This document shows positions 45,128 through 55,534 of a DNA stretch of 64,000 nt, piece by piece. A program made the position numbers and the translations under genes. The notes under the pieces were generated by a model. That model worked only from the letters and a program-made list of their open reading frames with translations, searched no databases and had not been told where the DNA came from. How positions within the stretch are numbered: position 1 is the stretch's first letter; each line of letters opens with the position of its first letter. The DNA is from Paraphoma chrysanthemicola (lineage: Eukaryota; Ascomycota; Dothideomycetes; Pleosporales; Phaeosphaeriaceae), in NCBI GenBank assembly GCA_020744225.1, contig JAGMWG010000016.1, positions 1,198,932 through 1,262,931 of the forward strand, read 5' to 3'.

Positions 45128-46078
45128 TCAAGTCAAGTACGGCAACCTCACCAAATGCCCCGGCTGAAACCCCAACTGCACAAACAGTTCATCCCTTGAC
45201 AACTCAGCCACACTATTCGCCTCCATCGTGGTAAGATGCGGATTCGCCCCCGCTGCATCCCGCGCCGTATCAACCAGCTCCTACGCTATTATCGTCGTCT
45301 GTCCCGGCCGAGTGCGCGCTATATCCCGGAATGCCGCTTTCTAGTAATAGTCAAAGCCCTATGTTTGGCTGTGTCTAGTATCCTCGCGAGTGCTGCAGGT
45401 GGGTCGTACTGGGAGAGTGTGCGCAGGGCGGATTGTGGTGCTGTGTGGACGTATTGTGTGCTGATGAGACCGCGTTCGGCTTTTGCGGCGCTGGCTTGTG
45501 CGTGGGAGGCTATTTCGAGGCGTTCGCTGATGGCGGTGAAATCGCGTTCGTCGTCGGCGGGCTGATGGCGTCTTCGAGTGCGGCATTTAGGTCTTCGGGC
45601 CCAGCGGATTGGGAGCTGTTGCTTGAGGAACTGGAGCTGGAACTACCGCCGCTATCGCTACTGCTGCCGCTGCCGCTGCCGCTGCCGCTGCTGTGACCGC
45701 CGAAGCCGGATGACGATATCATCATCGACATGTTGCGTGCTGCTATCGCAGTGTGAGCGACCAGAGCCGTCATGGCGGCTTTGTTTTGCGTTATGGTAAT
45801 CACTTGAGTTGTTCTCACGACGGCCTGTCCGATTTTTCCCGTACCCAGAGCCGACGACCTCCTGTGGATGCTAATTGGAATGACGCAGTCCCTGGTCCGG
45901 TAGTGTTTACAAAACCCAGTGCGGTATTGACGGCCATACCGATACGATCTCTCTATTCCTTCGCCGCTCCCGCCTTCTGTGCGGCCGCCGAAGTGCCCAT
46001 TACAATGACGCTCTGCTCTTGTTTACCAGTGCGTATCTGTCGTAGGCCGGTTTCGAAGTCGGAAAAGCCGTCGCCCAT
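45128..46078 (-). pseudogene. Decayed gene for a Ser-rich protein of unknown function
   Basis: Reading the minus strand from an ATG at 46078 gives MGDGFSDFETGLRQIRTGKQ and about forty natural codons, then TAG. The protein continues through shifted frames: RIGMAVNTALGFVNTTGPGT, then GKIGQAVVRTTQVITITQNK with a Ser/Gly tract (HSSGSGSGSGSSSDSGG), then DFTAISERLEIASHAQASAA, then KAAFRDIARTRPGQTTIIA, a TAG, and ELVDTARDAAGANPHLTTME up to the true stop at 45128. I count at least three frameshifts and three or four in-frame stops; two are TAG codons best read as CAG by C-to-T. The original was about 310 residues long. Family not recognised. The start codon sits 6 bp from copy 2 of the dispersed repeat. 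Confidence 0.68.
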
Positions 46079-46084
46079 GGCTTT

Positions 46085-46300
46085 TCGCTTAAGTCCTCCC
46101 ATAGCTACGGCACGCGCCGTCCAATTCACATGCAGGCCGCTCTGAGATAGAGAGCAGTCCTGGATTTATCTAGGGAGGCGTATTAGTCGTAGAGGAATCT
46201 TCTGAGCTAGTTAGGTTCAGGATCGACGTAGGGTCAATGCCGAGATGGATTTATCGCCGAGATGGGTTCAACGCCGAAGTGGGATTTCTGCCGATGGGGT
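46085..46300. repeat. Dispersed repeat, copy 2
   Basis: Begins TCGCTTAAGTCCTCCCATAG and aligns with 42181-42365 in the same orientation. Its end carries three diverged copies of a short unit, GCCGAGATGGATTTAT / GCCGAGATGGGTTCAAC / GCCGAAGTGGGATTTC, of which copy 1 shows fewer. It lies directly upstream of the pseudogene start, so its insertion may have removed that gene's promoter. Confidence 0.68.
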
Positions 46301-46564
46301 GGCGTTGCGCTGGGTGCTTTGTTGCGTTAGGGCTTGAGCGAGCTGCATGTCATGATGTCATGCTTTCCGGAAAAAGCACGCTTAATTACGGCCCAGACGC
46401 GTGAGCACGTGTGACGTCTTTGTCAGCCAACACCGCGTGTCATGGTGATCAGTATTTACGTTTCCATTCAACACAACAAAACTCGCTGGGTCATTTCAAG
46501 TCTTCTAGGAAAGCACATCGAGTTCATTCAAACAGATAAGGCACAACAACAGCGTCATCACATC

Positions 46565-47587
46565 ATGCATAAAATGGTCACCAGACGAGCGGCAAGCGCT
46601 GCTGCAGGGACTACGCAGCCATCAAGAAGTGGTGTAGTCAAAACAAAGCGATTGAATTCCTCCGAAGGCGAACATGCATCAAGCAAAGGGCCCAAGAGAG
46701 AATCAGGGGGCCGTCTTGCAACGACTAGGGTCGCAGCACGATCCCGCGATGGTCCCCCAAAGAATGATGATCAAGCCAGTGATCCCGAAGCACTGCGGTC
46801 CGAAGGCAATAATCAAGCCATTGCGGAGAAGAAGTGGAAGGCATGGTCAGCCAACGCGTCGTCAACTCCGTATCCAAAATTTGGTCACCCAACGATCCAC
46901 GAGTGTCAGCTAGCGCATGATATTCTGTACGCGATGCATAACGATGCCGTCGAATCCGAATTCACAGACACCAACACACCTGAGACGATTCCCTTTGTTC
47001 TGGATGCTTTAATCGTCGCAGTACTCAGTCAGGCCACGAGTTGGAGCAACGCAAAGCGCGCCATGGACAGCATGAAGAAGAATTACGGGTCCGTATTTGC
47101 CTACAAAAGAATTAGTGACGGTGGACCAGAGAAATTGCAGGAAACTATTCGCTGTGGTGGATTACATGTTAGAAAGACGAAAATCATCCTGTCTATTCTC
47201 GACGAGGTCAAACGACGGTATGGCCGCTGGAATCTTGACCATCTTCTGAAGGCTAGTGACGATGATGCCATGAAGGAGCTCATGAGCTACAAGTACGTTG
47301 GTCCGAAATCCGCCTTCGTTGTGCTAGGCTGGTGCTTAAAGCGCAACCGGTTCACTGTAGACACCCACGTATACCGCATCGCTGGCTTGTGGGGTTGGCG
47401 GCCGAAGGAAGCGACTCGCGAAGCGACTCAATCCCATCTAGATGCGGTGATACCGGCGGATCTAAAGTTCAAACTGCATTTCCTCCTCATTCAGCATGGG
47501 CGTACTTGTCCAGCTTGCCGCGGCGGGAGTAAAGAGAAGCGACAATGTGATGTGCTGAAGCGGGTTCAGGAAAAGCTCAAAGCATGA
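46565..47587 (+). CDS. HhH-GPD base-excision DNA glycosylase (endonuclease III-like)
   Basis: Nuclear repair enzyme that would remove damaged bases. Single exon of 340 residues from the ATG at 46565; an alternative ATG is at 46574, and the frame is also open from 46442. A basic, disordered N-terminus of about 90 residues (MVTRRAASAAAG; KRLNSS) could include a nuclear signal. The glycosylase fold has the hairpin-Gly/Pro motif YVGPKSAFVVLGWCL with Lys248 and the catalytic Asp266 in FTVDTHVYRIAGLWGW. The C-terminus has only CPAC and one later Cys (RQC), not the four cysteines of a standard iron-sulfur cluster loop. It is therefore an atypical member, and the preferred lesion is unknown. Confidence 0.82.
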   Translation: MHKMVTRRAASAAAGTTQPSRSGVVKTKRLNSSEGEHASSKGPKRESGGRLATTRVAARSRDGPPKNDDQASDPEALRSEGNNQAIAEKKWKAWSANASSTPYPKFGHPTIHECQLAHDILYAMHNDAVESEFTDTNTPETIPFVLDALIVAVLSQATSWSNAKRAMDSMKKNYGSVFAYKRISDGGPEKLQETIRCGGLHVRKTKIILSILDEVKRRYGRWNLDHLLKASDDDAMKELMSYKYVGPKSAFVVLGWCLKRNRFTVDTHVYRIAGLWGWRPKEATREATQSHLDAVIPADLKFKLHFLLIQHGRTCPACRGGSKEKRQCDVLKRVQEKLKA

Positions 47588-47784
47588 AATCGGGACTCTT
47601 GCGAGTGAAAATATGAGTTCCTGGTGTTCTACTTCTGAGCATCACCGTGTATGATAAAGTGGCTGAGCTTGTGCTACAACCCTATCAATTCGAGTCCCAA
47701 CTTCAGCTCCTGTAAATTACCACGAATCCATAACTGTGTCAAACAATCTCTGTACCACATCTTGATCGTATCGCTACAACTTAT

Positions 47785-49131
47785 CTACACTAGCGGACGG
47801 GCAGTATCTGTAGCTAAGGGAGGCAAGAGGCCCAACCCAACAAGCTCCTGGACGGACTCAAACGCAGCCTCAAGGGTATCAACGGAGCCTGTCCAGCCCT
47901 GCAGTCGAGCCTTACTCATGCTGACAGTGAGCACAATGGAGCAGTAGATGTCGAGCAATTGAAAATTCTCCTTGACAACATTCTCGTCGAAGGGATCAGC
48001 CGTTATAGTCCCCCCAGAAGCTTCCATAATTTCTCGCCAAGCATTTCTGTTGCACTCTGCCTGCGCCCAGTCGAGGATCTTGAAGCTAGCGCCCGTCACC
48101 ATTGGAGGACCGTACCCCAGAGGACAATCTTTCCCTCCCTTCAGCTCAGCATGGTCGAACCTAGAAGGGTCCTCCGGAGGGCCGACCGCACCTTTCTCAT
48201 TCCCATACCATCGCGCAAGCTCGGCCCAGAGACGTTCGTTTGTCATCGAGTTCGAGTCGACTGCGTTATAGGCTTGATTCTTGCAGCAATCGTTCAACAC
48301 AGCCCACTCGCTCAAATAGCCAGTCAATCGAGCTGTTGACATTGGAGTCGGGCCCTGCCAGGTCGTCCAGTCCCCAGGGAAGTACATTGGTTCCTTCCTG
48401 TGTGCCTGGACCGCTGAGTACACGCAAAAGAGGTACAGCCCACTCATCTGCGCATTGACAGCCGAACCTATCACCCCAAACGGCCGTATCACGTTCCAAG
48501 ATGTTTGTGGATGTCGTTCACAATAGTTGACGAGACTGTCCTCTTGTGCGTAGTAGAAATTGGCACCTAGATGTCGTGGCTGGGGGTCCGACTCGACGCA
48601 AGGCTGCGGTCCCCGTCCTAGTTGAAAACCGTAATTCTTCCCTCCAGTTTGCAAAAGAATTCGCTTCGGGGTCACATCCGCAATGTCTAAAGCGTCCAGA
48701 AACGAAGACAGGAGACCGCCGTTCACTTCCTCTAACTTATCGACATTTGACCATACCTTCTCATTGTTTTCAGTCTTAGGCTGCATGTATGCGTAGAAAA
48801 AGACGTATGGGTCCAACTCTTTGATTAGTGCGAGCGACTTCGCTATATGTTCAGGATCGCCAGAAAAATCGACGGGTAGGTGTTGTATGCGCGACTGTTG
48901 CTCACTTGACAGCAGAGACATCAGCTCTGCGCTTGGTGGGCTCCTAGAGATTGCATAAACCCTCGTCCACCTCACTGGAGAGTCAAGTAGGCTGCGAATG
49001 GTGTTCCACCCCGAGATTCCCGTTGCACCTGGGACAATTGCGGTGAGACCTGCAACGGCAGGGTAAGTTGGTAGGGTTCGATATATACCAGAATTCCGAA
49101 CAGCAAAGCTCTCGTTAGTTTGGAGGACCAT
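47785..49131 (-). CDS. PRISE-type short-chain reductase (progesterone 5-beta-reductase/iridoid-synthase-like)
   Basis: NADPH-dependent enone reductase family. Single minus-strand exon of 448 residues. The nucleotide-binding motif is shifted as in PRISE enzymes: GATGISG at residues 35-41, with VYAISRSPPS downstream as the NADP-binding stretch. The active-site region reads LLQTGGKNYGFQLG and then NFYYAQEDSL; the Tyr in the N-F-Y-Y pattern is the family's catalytic residue. Further landmarks are WNVIRPFGVIGSA and AYNAVDSNSMTNERLWAELA. Fungal members often sit in secondary-metabolism clusters. Its neighbour is a Zn2Cys6 transcription factor on the same strand, but no polyketide or peptide synthase is present in this window. 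Substrate unknown. Confidence 0.85.
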   Translation of the reverse strand: MVLQTNESFAVRNSGIYRTLPTYPAVAGLTAIVPGATGISGWNTIRSLLDSPVRWTRVYAISRSPPSAELMSLLSSEQQSRIQHLPVDFSGDPEHIAKSLALIKELDPYVFFYAYMQPKTENNEKVWSNVDKLEEVNGGLLSSFLDALDIADVTPKRILLQTGGKNYGFQLGRGPQPCVESDPQPRHLGANFYYAQEDSLVNYCERHPQTSWNVIRPFGVIGSAVNAQMSGLYLFCVYSAVQAHRKEPMYFPGDWTTWQGPTPMSTARLTGYLSEWAVLNDCCKNQAYNAVDSNSMTNERLWAELARWYGNEKGAVGPPEDPSRFDHAELKGGKDCPLGYGPPMVTGASFKILDWAQAECNRNAWREIMEASGGTITADPFDENVVKENFQLLDIYCSIVLTVSMSKARLQGWTGSVDTLEAAFESVQELVGLGLLPPLATDTARPLV

Positions 49132-49611
49132 GATGACTCAGCAGACTTTTGCGATGCTTGGATTGGAGTTTGTCGAGGCTGTTTTGAGAGAAAAATGCGT
49201 TTCGTGGTGATACAAGAAAGCTCGTCTTTCGAGGCCTTTTATGTCCTTTCCAATGTGGCTCGGCGCACCTAGCGGTCCAGGGATATTGCAAAAAAATCGT
49301 AGGCACCCACTTCACTATGCTAACCATTGAGGGAAAGCGGAGCAGATCGCGGGTTTGACGACAATTCTTGGCATACTTGTGGATACAGAACGTCATGACC
49401 TACTCGACTCATCGCTCTTCCCGCGAAAGTTGCGGGCCTAAATCACATTTCAAGAGTGGTGACCTCGGGAGGACACTTTCTTCTCGGGATACAGAAGTGA
49501 AAATATTGATCGCTGCGGCTAATCTGATTTCTAGATCAGGGCCTTGTTTCGACTACGCGCCTAAATATTGTGAACATTATCTTGCTTTAGTGACCCGAAG
49601 GCTCTTATATC

Positions 49612-51724
49612 CTATCCTACATAGTCTTTGTACATCTGAACAAATTCATGGAGGTCTGCTGCAGAGTCCGAGGGCGCGGGTTGCATATAACGGCATCTTT
49701 GATCTCCGGATTGTTCGATTTTGATGATCATTCTCGCCAGCCACCAGTACTCATTAGCGTGCCTCTCAAACCCCTTGTGCAACTTGATACCATCACTACC
49801 AGTCTTGTTCATGACATCCCACATTTCTTTCCACCGATCTAGAGCGTGGAGAATGGTATCAGCAGTTGCCGACGCAAAGTAGTTCATCCTAGAGGTCATG
49901 AGAGCAGACTGTAGAGCTAGAGAAAATTAGCTGGGATCTTTTCAATTATTGAAGAACTTCGCGCACCACAAACAAGCATCAGCATGTCCGCTGCGGTGAG
50001 GTAATCCACTGCTTGAGCCAGGGGGCTTGATGCGCGCGGAGAGAGCAGATATGGTACGAGATCAGACAGTATAGGCGCCTTTCGCGTCCCTAGAGGTGTC
50101 ATCTGTTCTAAGCGTTCAAACTCTGGAGCTGTTTCTGCTTCGAATAATTCCGCAGCACATGGAAGATCTCCGGTCATCTCAGATATTGATACGTGTGGAG
50201 CACTATTGAAGAACACTGCTAGAGTGCTATCAGTCATGAAGGTCCAAACCGCCATCCTACAGCGTCTGTAAGCAGGATCCTAAAGGGTTATAATCAAACC
50301 GCCTTACCTCAATCGAACCTCGTCATAAACAAAGTTCTGCCACCTTATGTTGTCGTTGTTTGTGATATAATGTTTGCGTCTATATGCAAACACGCCTGCT
50401 GCACGCAAAGCACCCACTAATTGCGGTATGCGTTGAAGTCGGACCCTCCGTCGTACGCTCAGGTCGTTACAATTATTCTGAAGCATCAAAAACAATAAAC
50501 CTGCTTGGAGCTTTTCAATATCATCGTCCAGGGTGCACACCCATCGAACTTGATCGAAGACGTATGCTTCCGCAACATCAAAGAATTGCTGTATCGTGAT
50601 AGAGGCGTCTGATGGGTTGTACGACATCGACCCGAAAAGAACGACTGTAAGCAGTAGCGGTAGTGAAGCAGTCTGGACATCGAAACTTGCTTGATGGAGG
50701 ATGGGGAATTGGTCGTGGAAATAGTGGAAGTATCCCCAGATGAAATGCTGAATGTTGGCTACCGTGAAGACGGCATCTGCGAGCGGTGCGTCAAAGTTTG
50801 CCTGAGCACCACCATCGCTTTCCTGCATCCTAGATTGCCGAGCACCTAGCTGAGATACAATCTCTCTTGCACGGATCTCTAAAGCAAAAGTTCCTTCGCT
50901 CTCTGAGATAGGGTAGCGTCTTGGTCGAGGCTCCGCTTTTGCAAATTCATCACTGGGCGCTGGGGCCGGAAAGAAAAGGTTCATGAAAGCTGTTTCGTCC
51001 GTGTTGGAGAAGGACTGGTCGTGTGACGTAGGTGGGTTTCTTAGGTAGAATGGTGGACCCTGTATGCCAGTACTGTCTTCTATACTGTTCAAGTTGATGG
51101 CATCGGCGGCTATTGCTGCAGATGGTCTGTAACCTGAAGGGTCCGTGAAGTTCAAGAGAAACTCAACGGAGATACCTGCCCTCCTGTTGCCATTGCGGAT
51201 ATCAGAGGAATCTGCGTTCCCGTGAGTTGAGCTGCCACCATTCTCGAGATGAGCGATGGCCTGTGAAGTGCTGAGGCTGAGCCGTCCGTACGTGCACCCT
51301 ACGCCGCCCGATCGACAGCGCATGCACGGATCTTTAGCGTCGCAGGAAAGTTTGTGTCGCGAACAGCGATCACAAGAGGTTCGCTTTCTGCCTCGCTTTA
51401 GAATAGGTAGAATGACCTCATGACCGGAGGTAGAGCAATTTTGGACGTGTCGTCGGGCGAGGTCACTGCCCTTACGTCAGTCTCAGCCTGATGCTGATGC
51501 AGAGGGCGGCGAACCGCCTCGAGAACTGTGCATGACACACAGGGCAAGTCAATTCTTGCCTGCCAGAATCTGTATCTTGTGAATAAAAAAGCGCGGGTGG
51601 TCGGACACAGAACGCCCTTACGTGTGGCTTCGTGCCGACGAAGGTGGCTATTGGTTGAGTAGGCTTTGTTGCATGTCGCGCAGCGATGCTGATAGGACGC
51701 CTTTGGCTCGAAAGGGGAGTTCAT
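49612..51724 (-). CDS. C2H2 + Zn2Cys6 fungal transcription factor
   Basis: Minus-strand exons 51724-51622, 51569-51476, 51387-50308, 50256-49974 and 49908-49612 give 618 residues. The first C2H2 finger spans a splice: HRCATCNKAYSTNSHLRRHE followed by ATH. A second finger starts normally (LTCPVCHAQFSRRF) but in my model continues without the two His ligands. The binuclear cluster is CDRCSRHKLSCDAKDPC followed by MRCRSGGVGC. The remainder is the fungal-specific transcription-factor domain (IWGYFHYFHDQFPILHQASF). Intron 2 can also be read with a later donor frame that supplies HQHQ but needs another acceptor, so the second finger is uncertain. It probably regulates nearby genes, perhaps the reductase at 47.8 kb. 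Confidence 0.82.
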
Positions 51725-52206
51725 CGTTGGTCCGTCTGTTTCCGCAGATGAACCCACGGGCAGAGTGGGTTTTATCCCGTCGTGAGCCCGCTTTGAGCGC
51801 GAGCTTGCTGCGGGCCGATCGGTTCTGTGGGTCTGATGAGATGCGCATCGGCCGATACCAGCCGAGATCAAGCTAGACCCTAATACCGCGACGCCTATCA
51901 GGAAAGTTGAGTCAGTAGAGACCCTGCATCTTTCTAGAACGACCGCGAAGAGATAATTGCCCGACGCCGACGTTGGAATGTGAGAACTTTCAGAACATGA
52001 GTTGAACTCATCAAACCCTACGTACTCAAGCCTATCTATCTCTATGACATTGTACGGTATCACGCACTGTTAGAAGCACAGCTCGTGGGTAAATACCAGA
52101 CGCCCGGCCACATTATAGTGGGAAGAATTGGAGACCCTCCTTGGCCTTGACATCACGACGTCTGGATGCCAGGACCTACTGAAGGCAGCGAGCACGCGAC
52201 TGCAAT
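51725..52206. promoter_or_regulatory. Divergent promoter region, transcription factor and DNA polymerase eta
   Basis: A 482-bp interval between divergent starts. It stays open on the minus strand up to 52063, so the transcription factor could begin further upstream, though no family sequence supports it. No specific sites are assigned. Confidence 0.4.
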
Positions 52207-53736
52207 ATGACGAACAGCTCGAAATACACCTACCGCCACCTCGACATGCTCCAAAACTCCTCCGCCACATCGCCGCTTCGGGTTATTGCTCTGATCGACT
52301 TCGACGCGTTCTACGCACAGTGCGAGACATTCAGGCTAGGCTTGTCGCCCACGTTACCACTGGCTGTTCGACAATGGAATGCCATCATTGCGGTCAACTA
52401 TCCTGCCCGCGAGCGTGGGGTTAAAAGAGGTGTGTCGGTGGAAGAAGCGAGAAAACTGTGTCCAGAGATCATACTGCAGCATGTCGCAACTTGGAGAGCA
52501 GGCGAGACGACGTGGGCCTACCGCCAAGATTTTGCAAAACACATGTCCACTGACAAGTCCGCATTGGACCCGTACCGTATTGCATCCCGAAAGTGCTTCG
52601 AGTTCATTCGAAGTCAGTTGCCGGACGAACCTGTGCAGCGAGTCGAAAAGGCTAGCATAGATGAGGTCTTCCTCGACTTGTCGGCTCAGATACATGCGAC
52701 CCTGCTCAAGCACTTTCCAGAGCTTGCAGAGCGGCCAGTTGATTCTGAACACCGCCTTCCACAACCTATCCTTTCATCGCCCCTAGACTGGGAGTCTGAT
52801 CATGTTGCCGACTTTGATAGCTTAGATCCCCAGCCTGATTGGGACGACATAGCTCTCAATATCGGGGCCGGCATCGTCCGCCGGGTTCGAGCAGAGATCC
52901 GGACGCTTTACAAGTACACTTGCTCCGCGGGTATAGCGCGCAACAAGATGCTCGCGAAACTTGGTGCCAGCCACCAGAAGCCGAATCAACAGACCGTAAT
53001 CCCAAATCAAGCTATAGATGGATTTTTATCAACCTATAAATTCACGAAAATACGTGGGCTAGGAGGCAAGCTGGGTATCGATGTCGTAAAAGGGTTTGGA
53101 TCCGATCGCGTGGCTGATATCGCCCGCATTCCACTTGGACAACTGAAATGCAGACTGGGTGATGCCTCAGGCAATTGGGTGCACGACATTCTTCGGGGTG
53201 TGGATACAAGCATCGTGAACCCACGCATTGCAGTTCAGTCGATGCTTTCCGCGAAGACATTTGTCCCAAGTCTGAGCACCTTTGAGCAAGCTACAATGTG
53301 GCTCAGGATTTTTGCTGCGGATCTTACGAGTCGTCTGAACGAGCTGCAGGCAGATTATCCGCGTCGGCCGACCGTAATTGCGCTCCACCATCATATCAAT
53401 GGCAGGTTTGGCCCCACCAGATCAAAGCAAATCACCATTTCCCGAAGCAGTGCAATCGATGAGATGGCTTTCTTCTCGTGGTCAAAGACGCTTCTTGGTC
53501 AGGTGTGCAAAGATGGTCCAGCTTGGCCATGCGCTAGCCTCTCCGTAAGCATCTCTGGTTTCGAGGCGCTCGTCACACGCAATCAGCGGATTACATCGTT
53601 CTTCACAAAGGACGCTACTCTTGGGAAGCGTACAAGTCATGCCTGCATTAGAGACGATAGCGAAGAGCGTAGTTTGAAGAGAGTGCGAGAGGCAAGCGCG
53701 GAGGTCGGCTTGCTTGAGACCTCAGGAACAACATAG
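52207..53736 (+). CDS. RAD30: Y-family DNA polymerase eta (Rad30-like)
   Basis: Translesion polymerase that copies past UV dimers. Single exon of 509 residues. The catalytic core shows LIDFDAFYAQCE (first metal-binding Asp), the eta-type stretch QWNAIIAVNYPARERGVKRG, and KASIDEVFLDLS with the second acidic pair. It continues with YTCSAGIARNKMLAKLGASH and a helix-hairpin stretch IRGLGGKLGIDVVKGFG, then the little-finger region (FEQATMWLRIFAADLTSRLN). Near the end, NQRITSFF at residues 459-466 resembles the PCNA-binding box of eta enzymes. The C-terminal ubiquitin-binding zinc finger usual in this family is not present. Start at 52207 chosen because it is the first in-frame ATG. Confidence 0.9.
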   Translation: MTNSSKYTYRHLDMLQNSSATSPLRVIALIDFDAFYAQCETFRLGLSPTLPLAVRQWNAIIAVNYPARERGVKRGVSVEEARKLCPEIILQHVATWRAGETTWAYRQDFAKHMSTDKSALDPYRIASRKCFEFIRSQLPDEPVQRVEKASIDEVFLDLSAQIHATLLKHFPELAERPVDSEHRLPQPILSSPLDWESDHVADFDSLDPQPDWDDIALNIGAGIVRRVRAEIRTLYKYTCSAGIARNKMLAKLGASHQKPNQQTVIPNQAIDGFLSTYKFTKIRGLGGKLGIDVVKGFGSDRVADIARIPLGQLKCRLGDASGNWVHDILRGVDTSIVNPRIAVQSMLSAKTFVPSLSTFEQATMWLRIFAADLTSRLNELQADYPRRPTVIALHHHINGRFGPTRSKQITISRSSAIDEMAFFSWSKTLLGQVCKDGPAWPCASLSVSISGFEALVTRNQRITSFFTKDATLGKRTSHACIRDDSEERSLKRVREASAEVGLLETSGTT

Positions 53737-53778
53737 CCTTTAGCTAAGATAATCTTTTTCTAGTATGATTGCCCTCTG

Positions 53779-54001
53779 AAATACCACCGCCTATTAATTC
53801 GCTTCTTTCTGTCTGCTGCAGCTGCAGCCTCCTTGTCAGCGGTCAGCATCCGGTCACCCTCTGAAACGCCGGCCGAGCCATGCGCCAGTCGTACCGGGGG
53901 TTGATTACCTTGTGCCTGGTGAATACATTGCCGTATCCATTTCCGAATAGCTTGCCCATCAGCGGAGTGTGGTAGAGATCGAATAGAGTGTAGCTTTCGC
54001 A
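53779..54001 (-). pseudogene. Frameshifted C-terminal fragment of a glutathione S-transferase
   Basis: Minus-strand translation from about 54001 reads CESYTLFDLYHTPLMGKLFG, then RMARPAFQRVTGC and a stop. A neighbouring frame supplies the expected end, LTADKEAAAAADRKK. These match residues ~160-225 of the intact GST at 43626 (GESYTLIDLYYIPLMLRLFA ... RVLAADKEAAAAVDENK). Only the last third is present, with one frameshift, so it is a dead duplicate fragment. Confidence 0.75.
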
Positions 54002-55534
54002 AGCTGTCGACCATCTAGATGTTGCACAACACATCAGCCCTCCCCAGCGCATATTTTCATTTTCTTTTTCATTTCGAGAAGTGGTCACACAGTGCGCGTG
54101 TGCATAGAACCTACTGGACTGCTTGTTCCGAGTCGAGGCAATGGGTCGGCCTGCTCTGCCATTGTCAGAGCAAACTTGCAGGGGGCGGTTACTATTCTTT
54201 GAATCCTACACACCCGGAGCTGTTGCCCGCGAGTCTGTGCAGCTCAACCAATTTACATGGGCACGATCGCCGACTACCGGTGACATGGCCTGCCCTTGCC
54301 CGAGAACGCGCACCAAGGCAGAAACAAGGTCCAATGATGTTACTCGTATGGTACCACCCTGCCGCTACTTGTTGCAGAGAGCTCATAGGAGATCGCGTTT
54401 GTCTTTCCTGCCGTTTCAATCGATGCTGGATGCAAGCGGTCAACCTCACTCGTCATGCGATCCTATAGCAGCGGTCCCGGACAAAGTCAGCTAGGTACAT
54501 ATCTCGAACTTTGAACGGTTGCAGGATGTCGAAAGTTGCTGAGCCTGAATCGAGTTGTTGTGGGCCACCTCCGCTTAGCTGACCGCCCGACGTTGCCAGA
54601 AGCCGTGTTTAACTTTGAGCAGCTGTCAACAACAACAACCAACCACACAATCATTATCGCCCCACAACCACATGTGAATTTAGTCTAGTGAAGCGCGAAC
54701 GTACTCAGGTCCACGATCAGGCGCCTCGCAAGGCAAAGACGCAGAAGTGCCTGAAGTCACGATATGCGGAGTTCCCTGTCGCCGGTGAAGCCTAGCCGCC
54801 TTTGAAGCAGTACGTCCAAATGGAGCCAAGTGATTTGCGGGGGCAGACTGCTAGCGTATGTAGCGTCCTGGGATTGCAAAGACAGAATTTATATGCAAAG
54901 TCGGTACGTGCGCCGCTTATAGGGTTAACACTCCATCCAAAGAAGGGGTTTGCCTGTACTTGAACTCAAACATGGCATCATTCGTGAGTTGGTGGGGTTC
55001 CGGCATTGCTTAATGAGAGGAGAAATGGAGCGGTTGTCCCGAAACATTTTGGGGCGGCCCGCCCCGATTAATCAAATACGTTGCTTCTAGTGAATGATCC
55101 GCTAGTCTTCCGAGAAGGTGAACTCTCTGATACACTAGATAATTGCAGTGGGCCAACAGCCACGGAAACGGCTACGTTGATGTGTATGATGCACCTGTCG
55201 CGTCTTCAAAGTAGATCTGAAGATGGCGTGGTTGTAGCTAGGGAAGCGTCCTAGAAAGAAGGCCTGCCTAGAATTCTGTCTTTAGATAGGGTTCTGGATG
55301 TACGACGGTACATCTTGCGTTCTACACGAATTCTTGTCTGACAATTCTACATTGCTGTGGAAAGCTTTCGCATGTTCGTCGTACGTTAGTATACGGCGAT
55401 GAAGTTCTAGACAGTAGTTTTGCACGTCGGCTTCCGAGTGAATATGGGCTACAGTACTGTCGGCTCTGAGTTAGAGATGCGTGTATACAGTACAGTCATC
55501 TTCTAATTAGCGATGCGTGCGTTGACAAAAGAGT

